From NCBI GenBank assembly GCA_945869735.1, contig CAMBPQ010000021.1:1-46112 (forward strand): DNA of 46,112 bases, written 5' to 3'. Shown here piece by piece: positions 34,680 to 46,112 of the stretch; position 1 is the first letter of the stretch, and each line of letters begins with the position of its first letter. Made by a program: the position numbers and the translations under genes. The stretch comes from Planctomicrobium piriforme (GTDB taxonomy: Bacteria > Planctomycetota > Planctomycetia > Pirellulales > UBA1268). A model generated the notes under the pieces. That model saw nothing but the letters and a program-made list of their open reading frames with translations. It was not told the origin of the DNA and made no database searches.

Positions 34680-35503
34680 TGCCGATCCATCACGTTGCGA
34701 CACGTGACACGCGGCTGGCGGTGTATTCCGCCGGCAGCGGCCTGCCGCTCTTGCTCCTCCATGCCTTTCCGCTCGATCATTCCATGTGGGAGCGGCAGAC
34801 GTCGCTTGCCGATCACCTGCGGATCATCGCTCCCGACCTGCGGGGCTTCGGAGCGAGCGACCCTGCCAGTCCGGAGAGTATCGCCCAGATGGCCGACGAT
34901 GCGGTCGCCCTGCTCGATGCGCTGCATGTCACCCGCCCGGCCGTGGTCTGCGGCGTGTCGATGGGGGGCTACGTCGCTCAGCACGTCGCCGCCCGCCATC
35001 CCGACCGTGTCGCGTCGCTGGTGCTTGTCGACACAAAGCTTGAGGCCGACACGTCCGAGACCCGTGCAGCACGCGTCGACCTGGCCGCCAAGGTGGGCCG
35101 GCTGGGGCTGTCGATCCTTGCCGACCTGATGATCCCGCGGCTCTTAGCGCCGGTCGCGGTGAACGCCGACCCGAAGACCACGGCGCGGCACCGTGACAAC
35201 AAGGCGGTGCTCCAGCGAATGATCGTCGAGCAGCGGGTCGGCACGATCCAGGCGGTGCTGGCGGCGCTCGGCGATCGGCCCGACATGACCGAGGCGATGC
35301 GGCATGTCCGAGTGCCGACGCTCCTGGTCGTGGGTGCTGAGGACCAGATCACGCCGCCTGCGTGCCTTGAAGCCGCCGAGGAGCTCATCCCCGCCGCACG
35401 GCTCTTGATCGTGCCGCACGCCGGGCACCTCGTGCCGCTTGAGGCCCCTGAAGTGTTCAACGCGGCGCTGCTCGAGTTCCTGAGGGACGTTGCCACACCC
35501 TGA
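34676..35503 (+). CDS. alpha/beta hydrolase
   Basis: A 275-residue soluble hydrolase. The oxyanion region PLLLLHAFPLDHSMWERQ lies near 24-41, PDLRGFGASD at 53-62, the nucleophile elbow GVSMGG with Ser95 at 93-98, the acid in VVGAEDQITPP (Asp near 223), and the catalytic His in PHAGHLVPLEAPE (His251). The pattern is that of esterases, lactonases and 3-oxoadipate enol-lactonase-like enzymes; the substrate is unknown. The start codon overlaps the stop of the repeat protein (ATGATG), with a second ATG 3 bp later. Confidence 0.87.
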   Translation: MMPIHHVATRDTRLAVYSAGSGLPLLLLHAFPLDHSMWERQTSLADHLRIIAPDLRGFGASDPASPESIAQMADDAVALLDALHVTRPAVVCGVSMGGYVAQHVAARHPDRVASLVLVDTKLEADTSETRAARVDLAAKVGRLGLSILADLMIPRLLAPVAVNADPKTTARHRDNKAVLQRMIVEQRVGTIQAVLAALGDRPDMTEAMRHVRVPTLLVVGAEDQITPPACLEAAEELIPAARLLIVPHAGHLVPLEAPEVFNAALLEFLRDVATP

Positions 35504-35562
35504 GGCCGGTGGTGGCGTCGTGCCGCGACATCACGGCAAGAATCCGCTTCTTGCGTACCGTT

Positions 35563-35582
35563 ATGAATCTATCATGATTCAT
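35563..35582. promoter_or_regulatory. AT-rich palindrome, candidate operator of the two-gene unit
   Basis: A 7-bp inverted repeat (ATGAATC / GATTCAT) around TATCAT, 23 bp before the ATG at 35606. TATCAT resembles a -10 box. Very AT-rich against the local background. Such a dyad over a promoter is typical of autoregulated toxin-antitoxin or similar units; a weak stem followed by TTTTGTT might instead end the hydrolase transcript. Confidence 0.5.
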
Positions 35583-35605
35583 TTTGTTACTGAGAAAGAG
35601 GTTCC

Positions 35606-35869
35606 ATGGTGGACGATCACCACGCCGTGATCGAACTCTCCTGCTGGAGACGTGGCAGCGACCTCTTCCTGTTCGCCGATCATGTGGTGCCCGATGCATC
35701 CGCTCGCCTCGCGCGAAAGCTCGAAACGCAGGGAATCCGCCCAGACACTGTCCTCAAGCGGCTCGAGGGCCTTGGTGCCAACCACTCACAGCATGTCGCC
35801 GCCGTCGATCACGTCATCCATGAACAGCTCGATCCGGAAGCGGCCGAGTCGCCGGGGAGTGGGCCATGA
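35606..35869 (+). CDS. small protein of unknown function (87 aa)
   Basis: An 87-residue acidic protein with a ribosome site (GAAAGAGG) before the ATG. Sequence: VIELSCWRRGSDLFLFADHV near the start, then DASARLARKLETQGIRPDTV and LEGLGANHSQHVAAVDHVIH. No signal or membrane segment. It shares ATGA with the following helix-turn-helix gene, so the pair is one unit behind an AT-rich palindrome. It might be a partner (toxin- or antitoxin-like) of the next protein, but no toxin motif is visible. Confidence 0.58.
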   Translation: MVDDHHAVIELSCWRRGSDLFLFADHVVPDASARLARKLETQGIRPDTVLKRLEGLGANHSQHVAAVDHVIHEQLDPEAAESPGSGP

Positions 35870-36174
35870 AAACCATCGACTCGCTGCGGTGCTTCTCGCG
35901 ACAGCAGGCGGAGGATGGAAAGCGGGTCTTCTGCGTCACCGAACTGGCGAACATCGCCGACACATCGGCGGCGGTTATGAACGTGGAACTCAGCCGGCTC
36001 GTCCGCAGGGGCGTCATCTGCCGGTACATGCCCGGTACATACGGCCTGCCTGAGGGCGTCGCGGTTGAGGACCTGGTGAGGGCGATCGACTCGGATGCCT
36101 ACGTCCCGCCGTGCGGCGAGAGAGCGACGAGACTTTTGCCGCCCCCGAGCCGGCGAGATACGGCAATCGGATGA
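35866..36174 (+). CDS. winged-helix antitoxin-like protein, apparently truncated
   Basis: A 102-residue protein. The first 75 residues form a winged helix (CVTELANIADTSAAVMNVEL, SRLVRRGVICRYMPGTYGLP) like the N-terminal domain of AbiEi-type antitoxins. After EDLVRAIDSDAYV, where such proteins go on with a larger domain, the sequence turns into PPCGERATRLLPPPSRRDTA, which is encoded by the second dispersed repeat (36123-36161). The gene therefore seems cut by the repeat or by a deletion next to it. No AbiEii-type nucleotidyltransferase lies nearby. Confidence 0.58.
   Translation: MKTIDSLRCFSRQQAEDGKRVFCVTELANIADTSAAVMNVELSRLVRRGVICRYMPGTYGLPEGVAVEDLVRAIDSDAYVPPCGERATRLLPPPSRRDTAIG
36123..36161 (+). 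repeat. second dispersed repeat, copy B
   Basis: Starts GCGACGAGACTTTTGCCGCC; matches the reverse complement of 25557-25592 over about 36 bp with one mismatch and one inserted base. It encodes the aberrant end of the winged-helix protein. Confidence 0.75.
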
Positions 36175-36234
36175 GATCCAGGCCGCTCGTCGTTCGCTCG
36201 ACGCTTGCGGAAGTGCTGTTGACCGTCCTGTCGT

Positions 36235-37287
36235 CTATCTTCCCGGCCGCTCTGACGGCGGCGTCGCATCGGGCCGCGGTTCGCCGGTTCGCGGGCCGCC
36301 GCGTTCGCCGCGCGGCGAAACCTCACCGCGGCCGTCGCCGCGACCACCGCCCTGAGGACCGCCTTCCCCGCGCGGCCCCTGCCACCGCGGCCGCCCCTCG
36401 CCAGTCGTAGCGCCTGGCCCCGGCGCACGCGGCGGGATCGGCCCGTTGATTGCCGGTGGCATGCCGCGACGCTCACCCCGATCCCAGTCGCGAAGCCGCG
36501 ACCTGCGGTCGACCCACTCGAGTCGGCCCTCCTCGTCGAGTTCGACGATATTTTTTCGATCGGCCGGATCGCTGGCTGCGATCAACAGATGCCACGACCG
36601 GGCCGTATCCCGGAGTTCCTGCCGGCGCGGATCGGCGAGCACCGCGGCGATCTCCCCGAGGTCGCGACGCTGTGCCGTCGACAGGTCCTGAAACACTGCC
36701 AACGAGCGTTCGAACGCGTCGCGGTCATCGGCCGTCAGCGTGTCGATGCCGGCACGGCGGCCAGACACGAGCGGCCGCGCGGCTGTGCCCCACGCGTGGT
36801 CGGTCTCGAGGTCGCGCATCGCCTCGTCGAACTCGCGACTCTCTTCACGGGCGGTGCCCGGGGGAAGGCGGAGCGGTGGCGGCAGCCGCCGAGCCGCGAG
36901 CGCCTTCAGAAACTTCACCGTGCCGGCCTCCTGCAGGATGCCGACGTGACGAATGAGCGGCAGGGATTCGAGAATCCGCACGTCGGAGTCGGGCACGGTG
37001 ACGCGGCCCGCCACCACCCCCAACACGAGGCTCGCGCACACGACCACTGCCGGCACGAGCCAACCTGCGCGACCGCGCGACCCGCGAGGCAGCAGTGCCG
37101 CCCGATCGGCCGTGCCACCGACGGCCAACGCCACCATGTCGACGGTCGTGGCCGCCATGTCAGTCGACGAGGAGGCCCGCGGGAGCACGTCGAGCACCTT
37201 CCAGAGATCGGCGAGGTCGCGCGCCGGCAGGTCCGCGATCGTCGGCACGGCGGTATCCTCAGGTCGTTTGCCTTGTTCGTCGTTCAT
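36235..37287 (-). CDS. probable membrane anti-sigma factor
   Basis: A 350-residue protein whose ATG (37287) overlaps the stop of the ECF sigma gene as ATGA. The N-terminal 70 residues (IADLPARDLADLWKVLDVLP region) would be the cytoplasmic sigma-binding part. A single transmembrane helix follows at about 75-95 (GWLVPAVVVCASLVLGVVAG). The periplasmic part is helical (FLKALAARRLPPPLRLPPGT, DDRDAFERSLAVFQDLSTAQ, RRDLGEIAAVLADPRRQELR) and ends in a 90-residue glycine-, proline- and arginine-rich tail. No zinc-binding HXXXCXXC is present, so assignment rests on gene order, overlap and topology. Confidence 0.75.
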   Translation of the reverse strand: MNDEQGKRPEDTAVPTIADLPARDLADLWKVLDVLPRASSSTDMAATTVDMVALAVGGTADRAALLPRGSRGRAGWLVPAVVVCASLVLGVVAGRVTVPDSDVRILESLPLIRHVGILQEAGTVKFLKALAARRLPPPLRLPPGTAREESREFDEAMRDLETDHAWGTAARPLVSGRRAGIDTLTADDRDAFERSLAVFQDLSTAQRRDLGEIAAVLADPRRQELRDTARSWHLLIAASDPADRKNIVELDEEGRLEWVDRRSRLRDWDRGERRGMPPAINGPIPPRAPGPGATTGEGRPRWQGPRGEGGPQGGGRGDGRGEVSPRGERGGPRTGEPRPDATPPSERPGR

Positions 37288-37913
37288 CGATGCTCCTCCT
37301 GGAGGTAAGGCTTGAGCGCCGTACGGAGCTGATCGCGGGCCCGAAACAGGAGCGACTTCACCGCCGGCACCGAGAGCTGCATCGCCGCCGCAATCTCCTC
37401 GTAGGAACACTGCTCGAACTTCGCAAGCAGCACCGCCATACGCTGCCGTTCGCCCAGGCCGGCGATCGCATCCTGAACCACCGCCTGCAGTTCCGTGCGA
37501 TCGGCGAGCCGTGCCGGCAAGAGTCCGCTGGCCGCCACGGCCAGCTGGTCGAGGCCCAGCGATGACGACGAGGCCGATGCGGTCGCCGGCACGCCCCGCT
37601 CGAGCCGCCGGTAGGCCCTTTGCCTGAGGTCTCTGGAGACGTTGTTGGCGATCGTGTGGACCCAAGTGGTGAACTTTGCCGTCGGCTGATAGGTCGCCCG
37701 CGATCGGTAGACCCGCAGGAACACTTCCTGAGCGAGGTCCTCGGCGGTGGCATGGTCGCCGGTGTGGTGGAGAAAAAGCGTGACGAGCCGATCCCGCCAC
37801 ATCACGACGAGTTCGGCGAACGCCTCACTGTCGCCGTCCCGCACCCGCAGCATGAGCTCTGTCGACGGGTCGCCCACCAAGCTGTGAGGCGTCACCGTGG
37901 AATCCGTCGCCAT
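37284..37913 (-). CDS. ECF-type RNA polymerase sigma factor
   Basis: A 209-residue sigma-70 family protein. Region 2 spans about 25-100 (DGDSEAFAELVVMWRDRLVT, ATAEDLAQEVFLRVYRSRAT, KFTTWVHTIANNVSRDLRQR). A linker of about 50 residues rich in Ala and Ser follows, then region 4 (LGERQRMAVLLAKFEQCSYE, EIAAAMQLSVPAVKSLLFRA) with the helix-turn-helix that reads the -35. It overlaps its presumed anti-sigma by 4 bp. The upstream region is a 68-bp tandem repeat next to a tRNA gene, so its promoter should lie within or next to the repeats. Confidence 0.93.
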   Translation of the reverse strand: MATDSTVTPHSLVGDPSTELMLRVRDGDSEAFAELVVMWRDRLVTLFLHHTGDHATAEDLAQEVFLRVYRSRATYQPTAKFTTWVHTIANNVSRDLRQRAYRRLERGVPATASASSSSLGLDQLAVAASGLLPARLADRTELQAVVQDAIAGLGERQRMAVLLAKFEQCSYEEIAAAMQLSVPAVKSLLFRARDQLRTALKPYLQEEHR

Positions 37914-37923
37914 GGGTTATGTC

Positions 37924-38073
37924 GCACGGGCCATGGAAGTCGCACACCACCAACATGGCAAGGCCCGGAGGGCCGATCGACGTCTAAGGCTGCACGGGCC
38001 ATGGAAGTCGCACACCACCAACACGGCAAGGCCCGGAGGGCCGATCGACGTCCAAGGCTGCACGGGCCATGGA
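37924..38073. repeat. 68-bp tandem repeat, 2.2 copies, upstream of the sigma gene
   Basis: Units begin GCACGGGCCATGGAAGTCGC at 37924 and 37992, and a 14-bp part of a third starts at 38060. The two full units differ at only two positions. Each contains the dyad GGCCC-GGA-GGGCC and GATCGACGTC. The array starts 11 bp upstream of the sigma factor ATG (37913) and ends 20 bp from the tRNA-Ala 3' end. Confidence 0.88.
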
Positions 38074-38086
38074 TGGCCGTGCAGCC
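38056..38086 (-). terminator. hairpin 3' of tRNA-Ala, possible transcript end
   Basis: GGCTGCACGGGCCAT (38056-38070) pairs with ATGGCCGTGCAGCC (38073-38086) with one unpaired G and a 2-bp loop. It begins 6 bp beyond the tRNA 3' end and overlaps the end of the tandem repeat. No T-run follows on the minus strand, so a processing signal or factor-dependent stop is as likely as an intrinsic terminator. Confidence 0.4.
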
Positions 38087-38092
38087 GTAAAA

Positions 38093-38165
38093 TGGAGCGG
38101 AGGAGGATCGAACTCCCAACCTCGGCATTGCGAACGCCGCGCTCTCCCAGTTGAGCTACCGCCCC
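38093..38165 (-). tRNA. tRNA-Ala (anticodon CGC)
   Basis: A 73-nt cloverleaf on the minus strand. The acceptor GGGGCGG pairs with CCGCTCC with one G-U pair; discriminator A73. The D arm is GCTC...GAGC, the anticodon arm CGGCG-TTCGCAA-TGCCG gives anticodon CGC (reads GCG, alanine), and the T arm is GGGAG-TTCGATC-CTCCT. The CCA end is not encoded. It is divergent from uvrA and upstream of the sigma factor gene. Confidence 0.95.
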
Positions 38166-38243
38166 GGTCGGGGAAGGGCCTGATCGGCCGAATTCCCGTG
38201 GGAAACTCCGATCGTACGGCACGCCACGGGGACTGTCCAGCGC

Positions 38244-38249
38244 TACAAT
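38244..38249 (+). promoter_or_regulatory. candidate -10 box of uvrA
   Basis: TACAAT 42 bp before the uvrA ATG. No clear -35 element and no SOS (LexA) box that I can recognise in the 126-bp gap to the tRNA gene. Confidence 0.33.
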
Positions 38250-38291
38250 GGTCGGGCCTTCCTCCCCGCATCACGCGTTGTTCCTCACCTC

Positions 38292-44347
<6,056 letters not shown>

Positions 44348-44348
<1 letters not shown>

Positions 44349-44382
44349 GAAGCCCAACCGCGTAAGCGGTAGGAGATGCGGC
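44348..44382 (+). repeat. possible diverged palindromic repeat after uvrA
   Basis: AGAAGCCCAACCGCGTAAGC followed by GGTAGGAGATGCGG has the same layout as the GGAAGCCCC units (AAGCCC, an internal CGCG/AAGCG part, a G-run, then AGA.GC). It also contains the small stem ACCGC-GTAA-GCGGT. It directly follows the uvrA stop. Similarity by eye only. Confidence 0.4.
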
Positions 44383-44408
44383 TCTGGAACAGGGGCGGGC
44401 CTGGCGGG

Positions 44409-44765
44409 TCAACGGCATCGGCAAGGCCCAGCCCTGAGCTGGGCGCCGTAGAGGTTGTTGCCGACAGCGGTGTCGATGTTGCCCGACCCGAATGGGACAA
44501 GATTCGCAAACGCATAGTCGACGTCCACCTGCGAGTTGAGTTCGACCCAGCGGAAGCCAGCGAGCCAGGTGATGGGCGACCAGCCCTCATTTTTCCGCCA
44601 GTTGAGTTCGGCGCTTTGAATCCAGCCGCTGCTGGTGACCTGGGCCGATTCGATGTCGTTGAACACGAGATCGACAGTGTTCGTGAGTTCGTAGGGTCCG
44701 CCGGCCGCGGGAACATTGCCTGTGGCATTGAAGGGCCGCTCCTGAAAATAGTTGCCTTCGTTCGA
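44409..44765 (-). pseudogene. outer-membrane beta-barrel protein fragment (N-terminal/middle part)
   Basis: The minus strand reads, after a TAG at 44766-44768, SNEGNYFQERPFNATGNVP, then DLVFNDIESAQVTSSGWIQS, AELNWRKNEGWSPITWLAGF, RWVELNSQVDVDYAFANLVP and NIDTAVGNNLYGAQLRAG before it loses sense and stops. The wording LTWLAGFRxxELN and NNLYGAQL is typical of the planctomycete outer-membrane beta-barrel family (BBP7-like). Neither a start codon nor the C-terminal strands are present in this orientation. Upstream of the TAG the same frame may continue as LQTQTGAGVRVGLVRAIGGR, which would make the TAG a nonsense mutation. Confidence 0.65.
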
Positions 44766-44857
44766 CTAGCGACCCCCGATGGCGCGGACAAGGCCCACGC
44801 GGACGCCCGCTCCAGTTTGGGTCTGCAGGTCGCCCGCGTCGAAGGCCGTACCCGCCG

Positions 44858-45313
44858 ACCTACCAGGACTTCTACAACACCAGCAGCATCAACAGCCTCT
44901 ACGGCGGCCGGATCGGCCTCCATGCCTGGCTCCTGTCGCTCCCCTGGATACGGCTCGACTCCTTGATCAAGGCGGGAGCCTCCTGCAACAACGGCGTCCA
45001 GAGTTCGCTCTTCCGGTCGAACTCAACCGGGTCGTTCGTCTCCCAGGGCGTGACGATCAACGAGTCGCCCGTGGGCTATGCGTTCGTGGACGAGGTGGGC
45101 CTCACCGGTGTCGTGCCGATCACGAGCTGCCTCGACTTCCGCTTCGGATACTTCGGCCTCTGGCTCTCGGGCCTTGTCCAGCCGACGCAGCAGCTCAGCA
45201 GCCAAGTGCTCACGCAAACGGCCGGCGGCGTCGCCCCGACCTCGGGCTCGATCAACGCCAACGGCAGCACGCTCGTGCAGGGCGTGAGCCTGGGCCTCGA
45301 GGGCCGCTGGTAG
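44858..45313 (+). pseudogene. outer-membrane beta-barrel protein fragment (C-terminal part)
   Basis: The plus frame reads PTYQDFYNTSSINSLYGGRI, GLHAWLLSLPWIRLDSLIKA, GASCNNGVQSSLFRSN, then VGYAFVDEVGLTGVVPITSC, LDFRFGYFGLWLSGLVQPTQ and ends STLVQGVSLGLEGRW, the aromatic C-terminus expected for an outer-membrane barrel. It has no ATG and no signal peptide; the first possible start is a TTG at 44963, in the middle of a strand. It is the missing half of the type of protein whose front part lies on the opposite strand next door. Confidence 0.65.
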
Positions 45314-45327
45314 TCCGCAGCTGCCGT

Positions 45328-46112
45328 TCACCCAGCATTTTCCGGGACCTCGCCCCCGCCGCTTTGGTTCCCGCGGCTGAAGCGAATGTCGAGCGTGCGC
45401 AGGTAGGTGTGCAGGCCGGCGTCTTGGATGGGAAGGATGTGGGCCGGAAACCCCGACTCGTTGTGGTGGGAGTGCCACAGGCCTGGGGGCGTCACGAACA
45501 CGGAGTGCGGGTGCCAGTCAAACCGGTGCCCTTCGGCGACGCGGCCATCCTTGTCGAGGGTCTTGCCAACCAGCGTGTAGCAGCCGGGCTTCGCATCAAC
45601 GATGAGATCGACGGCCACCGACTGATGGCGATGGGGAGCCTGGACCGCGCCCACCGGCAGCAGGCCGAACATCGCCCACATCACGTGCGTTATCGTCATG
45701 GTCTGGGGAAACAGCCGGCTGCCGAGCAGAACGCTTAGCCGGTTCGCCGTCGCGCTCGAGGGATCGCGGACGATCGTCTCGAGCGCCTGCATGATCTCCA
45801 CACGGCGGTAGACCGTCGGTGAAAACTGCGGCTCACGGGCCTCGACGCCGAGATACCGCAGAAGCGGTCCATCGTGTACCCAGTAAAGGGCGGCGTCCTC
45901 GGCGGCGGCGTGCAGCGCCCGACTGCCCGCGGGCAGCGTGAACAGGTCGCCGGCATGCCACGAAAACTCCGTGCCGTCGCCGAGCCGCGTTGCCCCACCC
46001 CCTCGCATCACAAAGAACAGCTGGCTCGTCGCGTTGGCATCGGTGACATGGGCGTCGCCGGGACTGATGTGGACGAAGTTGGCGCACAGGCTGGGCGTGG
46101 TGGCGGGCCCAG
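45328..46112 (-). CDS. double-cupin protein, gentisate dioxygenase-like (5' end outside window)
   Basis: The minus-strand frame is open from the window edge to a stop at 45328 (about 260 codons; the N-terminus is missing). The first cupin contains QLFFVMRGGGATRLGDGTEF, WHAGDLFTLPAGSRALHAAA and YWVHDGPLLRYLGV. The second has APHRHQSVAVDLIVDAKPG, FDWHPHSVFVTPPGLWHSHH and HILPIQDAGLHTYLRTLDI, with a His-rich metal site (PHRHQ, HSHH). The bicupin layout resembles gentisate 1,2-dioxygenase and related ring-cleaving or binding proteins; the substrate is not known. It is convergent with the beta-barrel fragment. Confidence 0.75.
   Translation of the reverse strand, partial: GPATTPSLCANFVHISPGDAHVTDANATSQLFFVMRGGGATRLGDGTEFSWHAGDLFTLPAGSRALHAAAEDAALYWVHDGPLLRYLGVEAREPQFSPTVYRRVEIMQALETIVRDPSSATANRLSVLLGSRLFPQTMTITHVMWAMFGLLPVGAVQAPHRHQSVAVDLIVDAKPGCYTLVGKTLDKDGRVAEGHRFDWHPHSVFVTPPGLWHSHHNESGFPAHILPIQDAGLHTYLRTLDIRFSRGNQSGGGEVPENAG

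Noticed and set aside
37924-38073. The 68-bp units as a CRISPR array
   Set aside because: The units are directly adjacent with no distinct spacers and only 2.2 copies, and no cas gene is near.
38056-38086. Hairpin after tRNA-Ala as a clear intrinsic terminator
   Set aside because: The stem is good but no T-run follows on the minus strand; kept only as a low-confidence possible transcript end.
38166-38291. SOS operator before uvrA
   Set aside because: No LexA-like dyad of the E. coli (CTGT-N8-ACAG) or Gram-positive (GAAC-N4-GTTC) type could be seen in the gap.

Overview
High-GC DNA (strong G/C bias at third codon positions) that looks like a chromosome segment of a planctomycete. The signs are: a UvrA of about 2,000 residues made of two complete UvrA proteins in tandem, an arrangement I associate with the PVC bacteria; a TIGR03790-type secreted protein (a family tied to exosortase genomes); a flotillin FloA next to NfeD-type proteins; an HpnN-like MMPL exporter; remnants of planctomycete-type outer-membrane beta-barrel proteins; and many secreted or coiled-coil proteins without a recognised family. 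Nothing in the window resembles a prophage, integron or insertion sequence.

Layout. 1-7000: a partial TIGR03790 gene (minus), then a plus-strand run of a glutaminyl-cyclase-like M28 metallopeptidase, a small lipoyl-fold protein, apolipoprotein N-acyltransferase (lnt), a coiled-coil membrane protein, a 53-residue membrane peptide and an MtfA-type zinc peptidase. 7050-8090: a degraded higBA toxin-antitoxin locus bounded by copies of a palindromic repeat. 8089-13572: a PQQ-propeller-like secreted protein (minus) divergent from a 1,325-residue protein of unknown function. 13610-20770: AlaA-like aminotransferase, quinolinate synthase (nadA), a lysine-rich H1-like protein, a lipoprotein, a PolB-like exonuclease with a Gfo/Idh/MocA oxidoreductase, and a rhomboid protease. 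20849-27148: an MMPL/HpnN-like exporter with a thioredoxin-fold partner, an unknown secreted protein and an SH3b-domain protein. 27184-32108 (minus): an operon of a tandem ClpP-fold NfeD, a short NfeD, floA and a membrane-anchored protein, with an intrinsic terminator further downstream. 32201-36174 (plus): pyrE, a HEAT/TPR protein coupled to an alpha/beta hydrolase, and a two-gene antitoxin-like remnant behind an AT-rich palindrome. 36235-38165 (minus): an ECF sigma factor overlapping its probable membrane anti-sigma, a 68-bp tandem repeat, and tRNA-Ala(CGC). 38292-44348: the double uvrA. 44349-46112: pieces of beta-barrel genes in opposite orientations, and a partial double-cupin protein.

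The most distinctive feature is a dispersed palindromic repeat with a core close to GGAAGCCCCAAGCGCGAGC. I count at least eleven copies, often as inverted pairs, mostly at 3' ends of genes. One copy lies in frame inside uvrA and adds about 25 residues, one is translated as the C-terminal tail of the HigA antitoxin, and another begins exactly where the HigB toxin has lost its start codon. A second, unrelated repeat of about 35 bp appears twice in opposite orientation, once at the point where an antitoxin-like gene breaks off.
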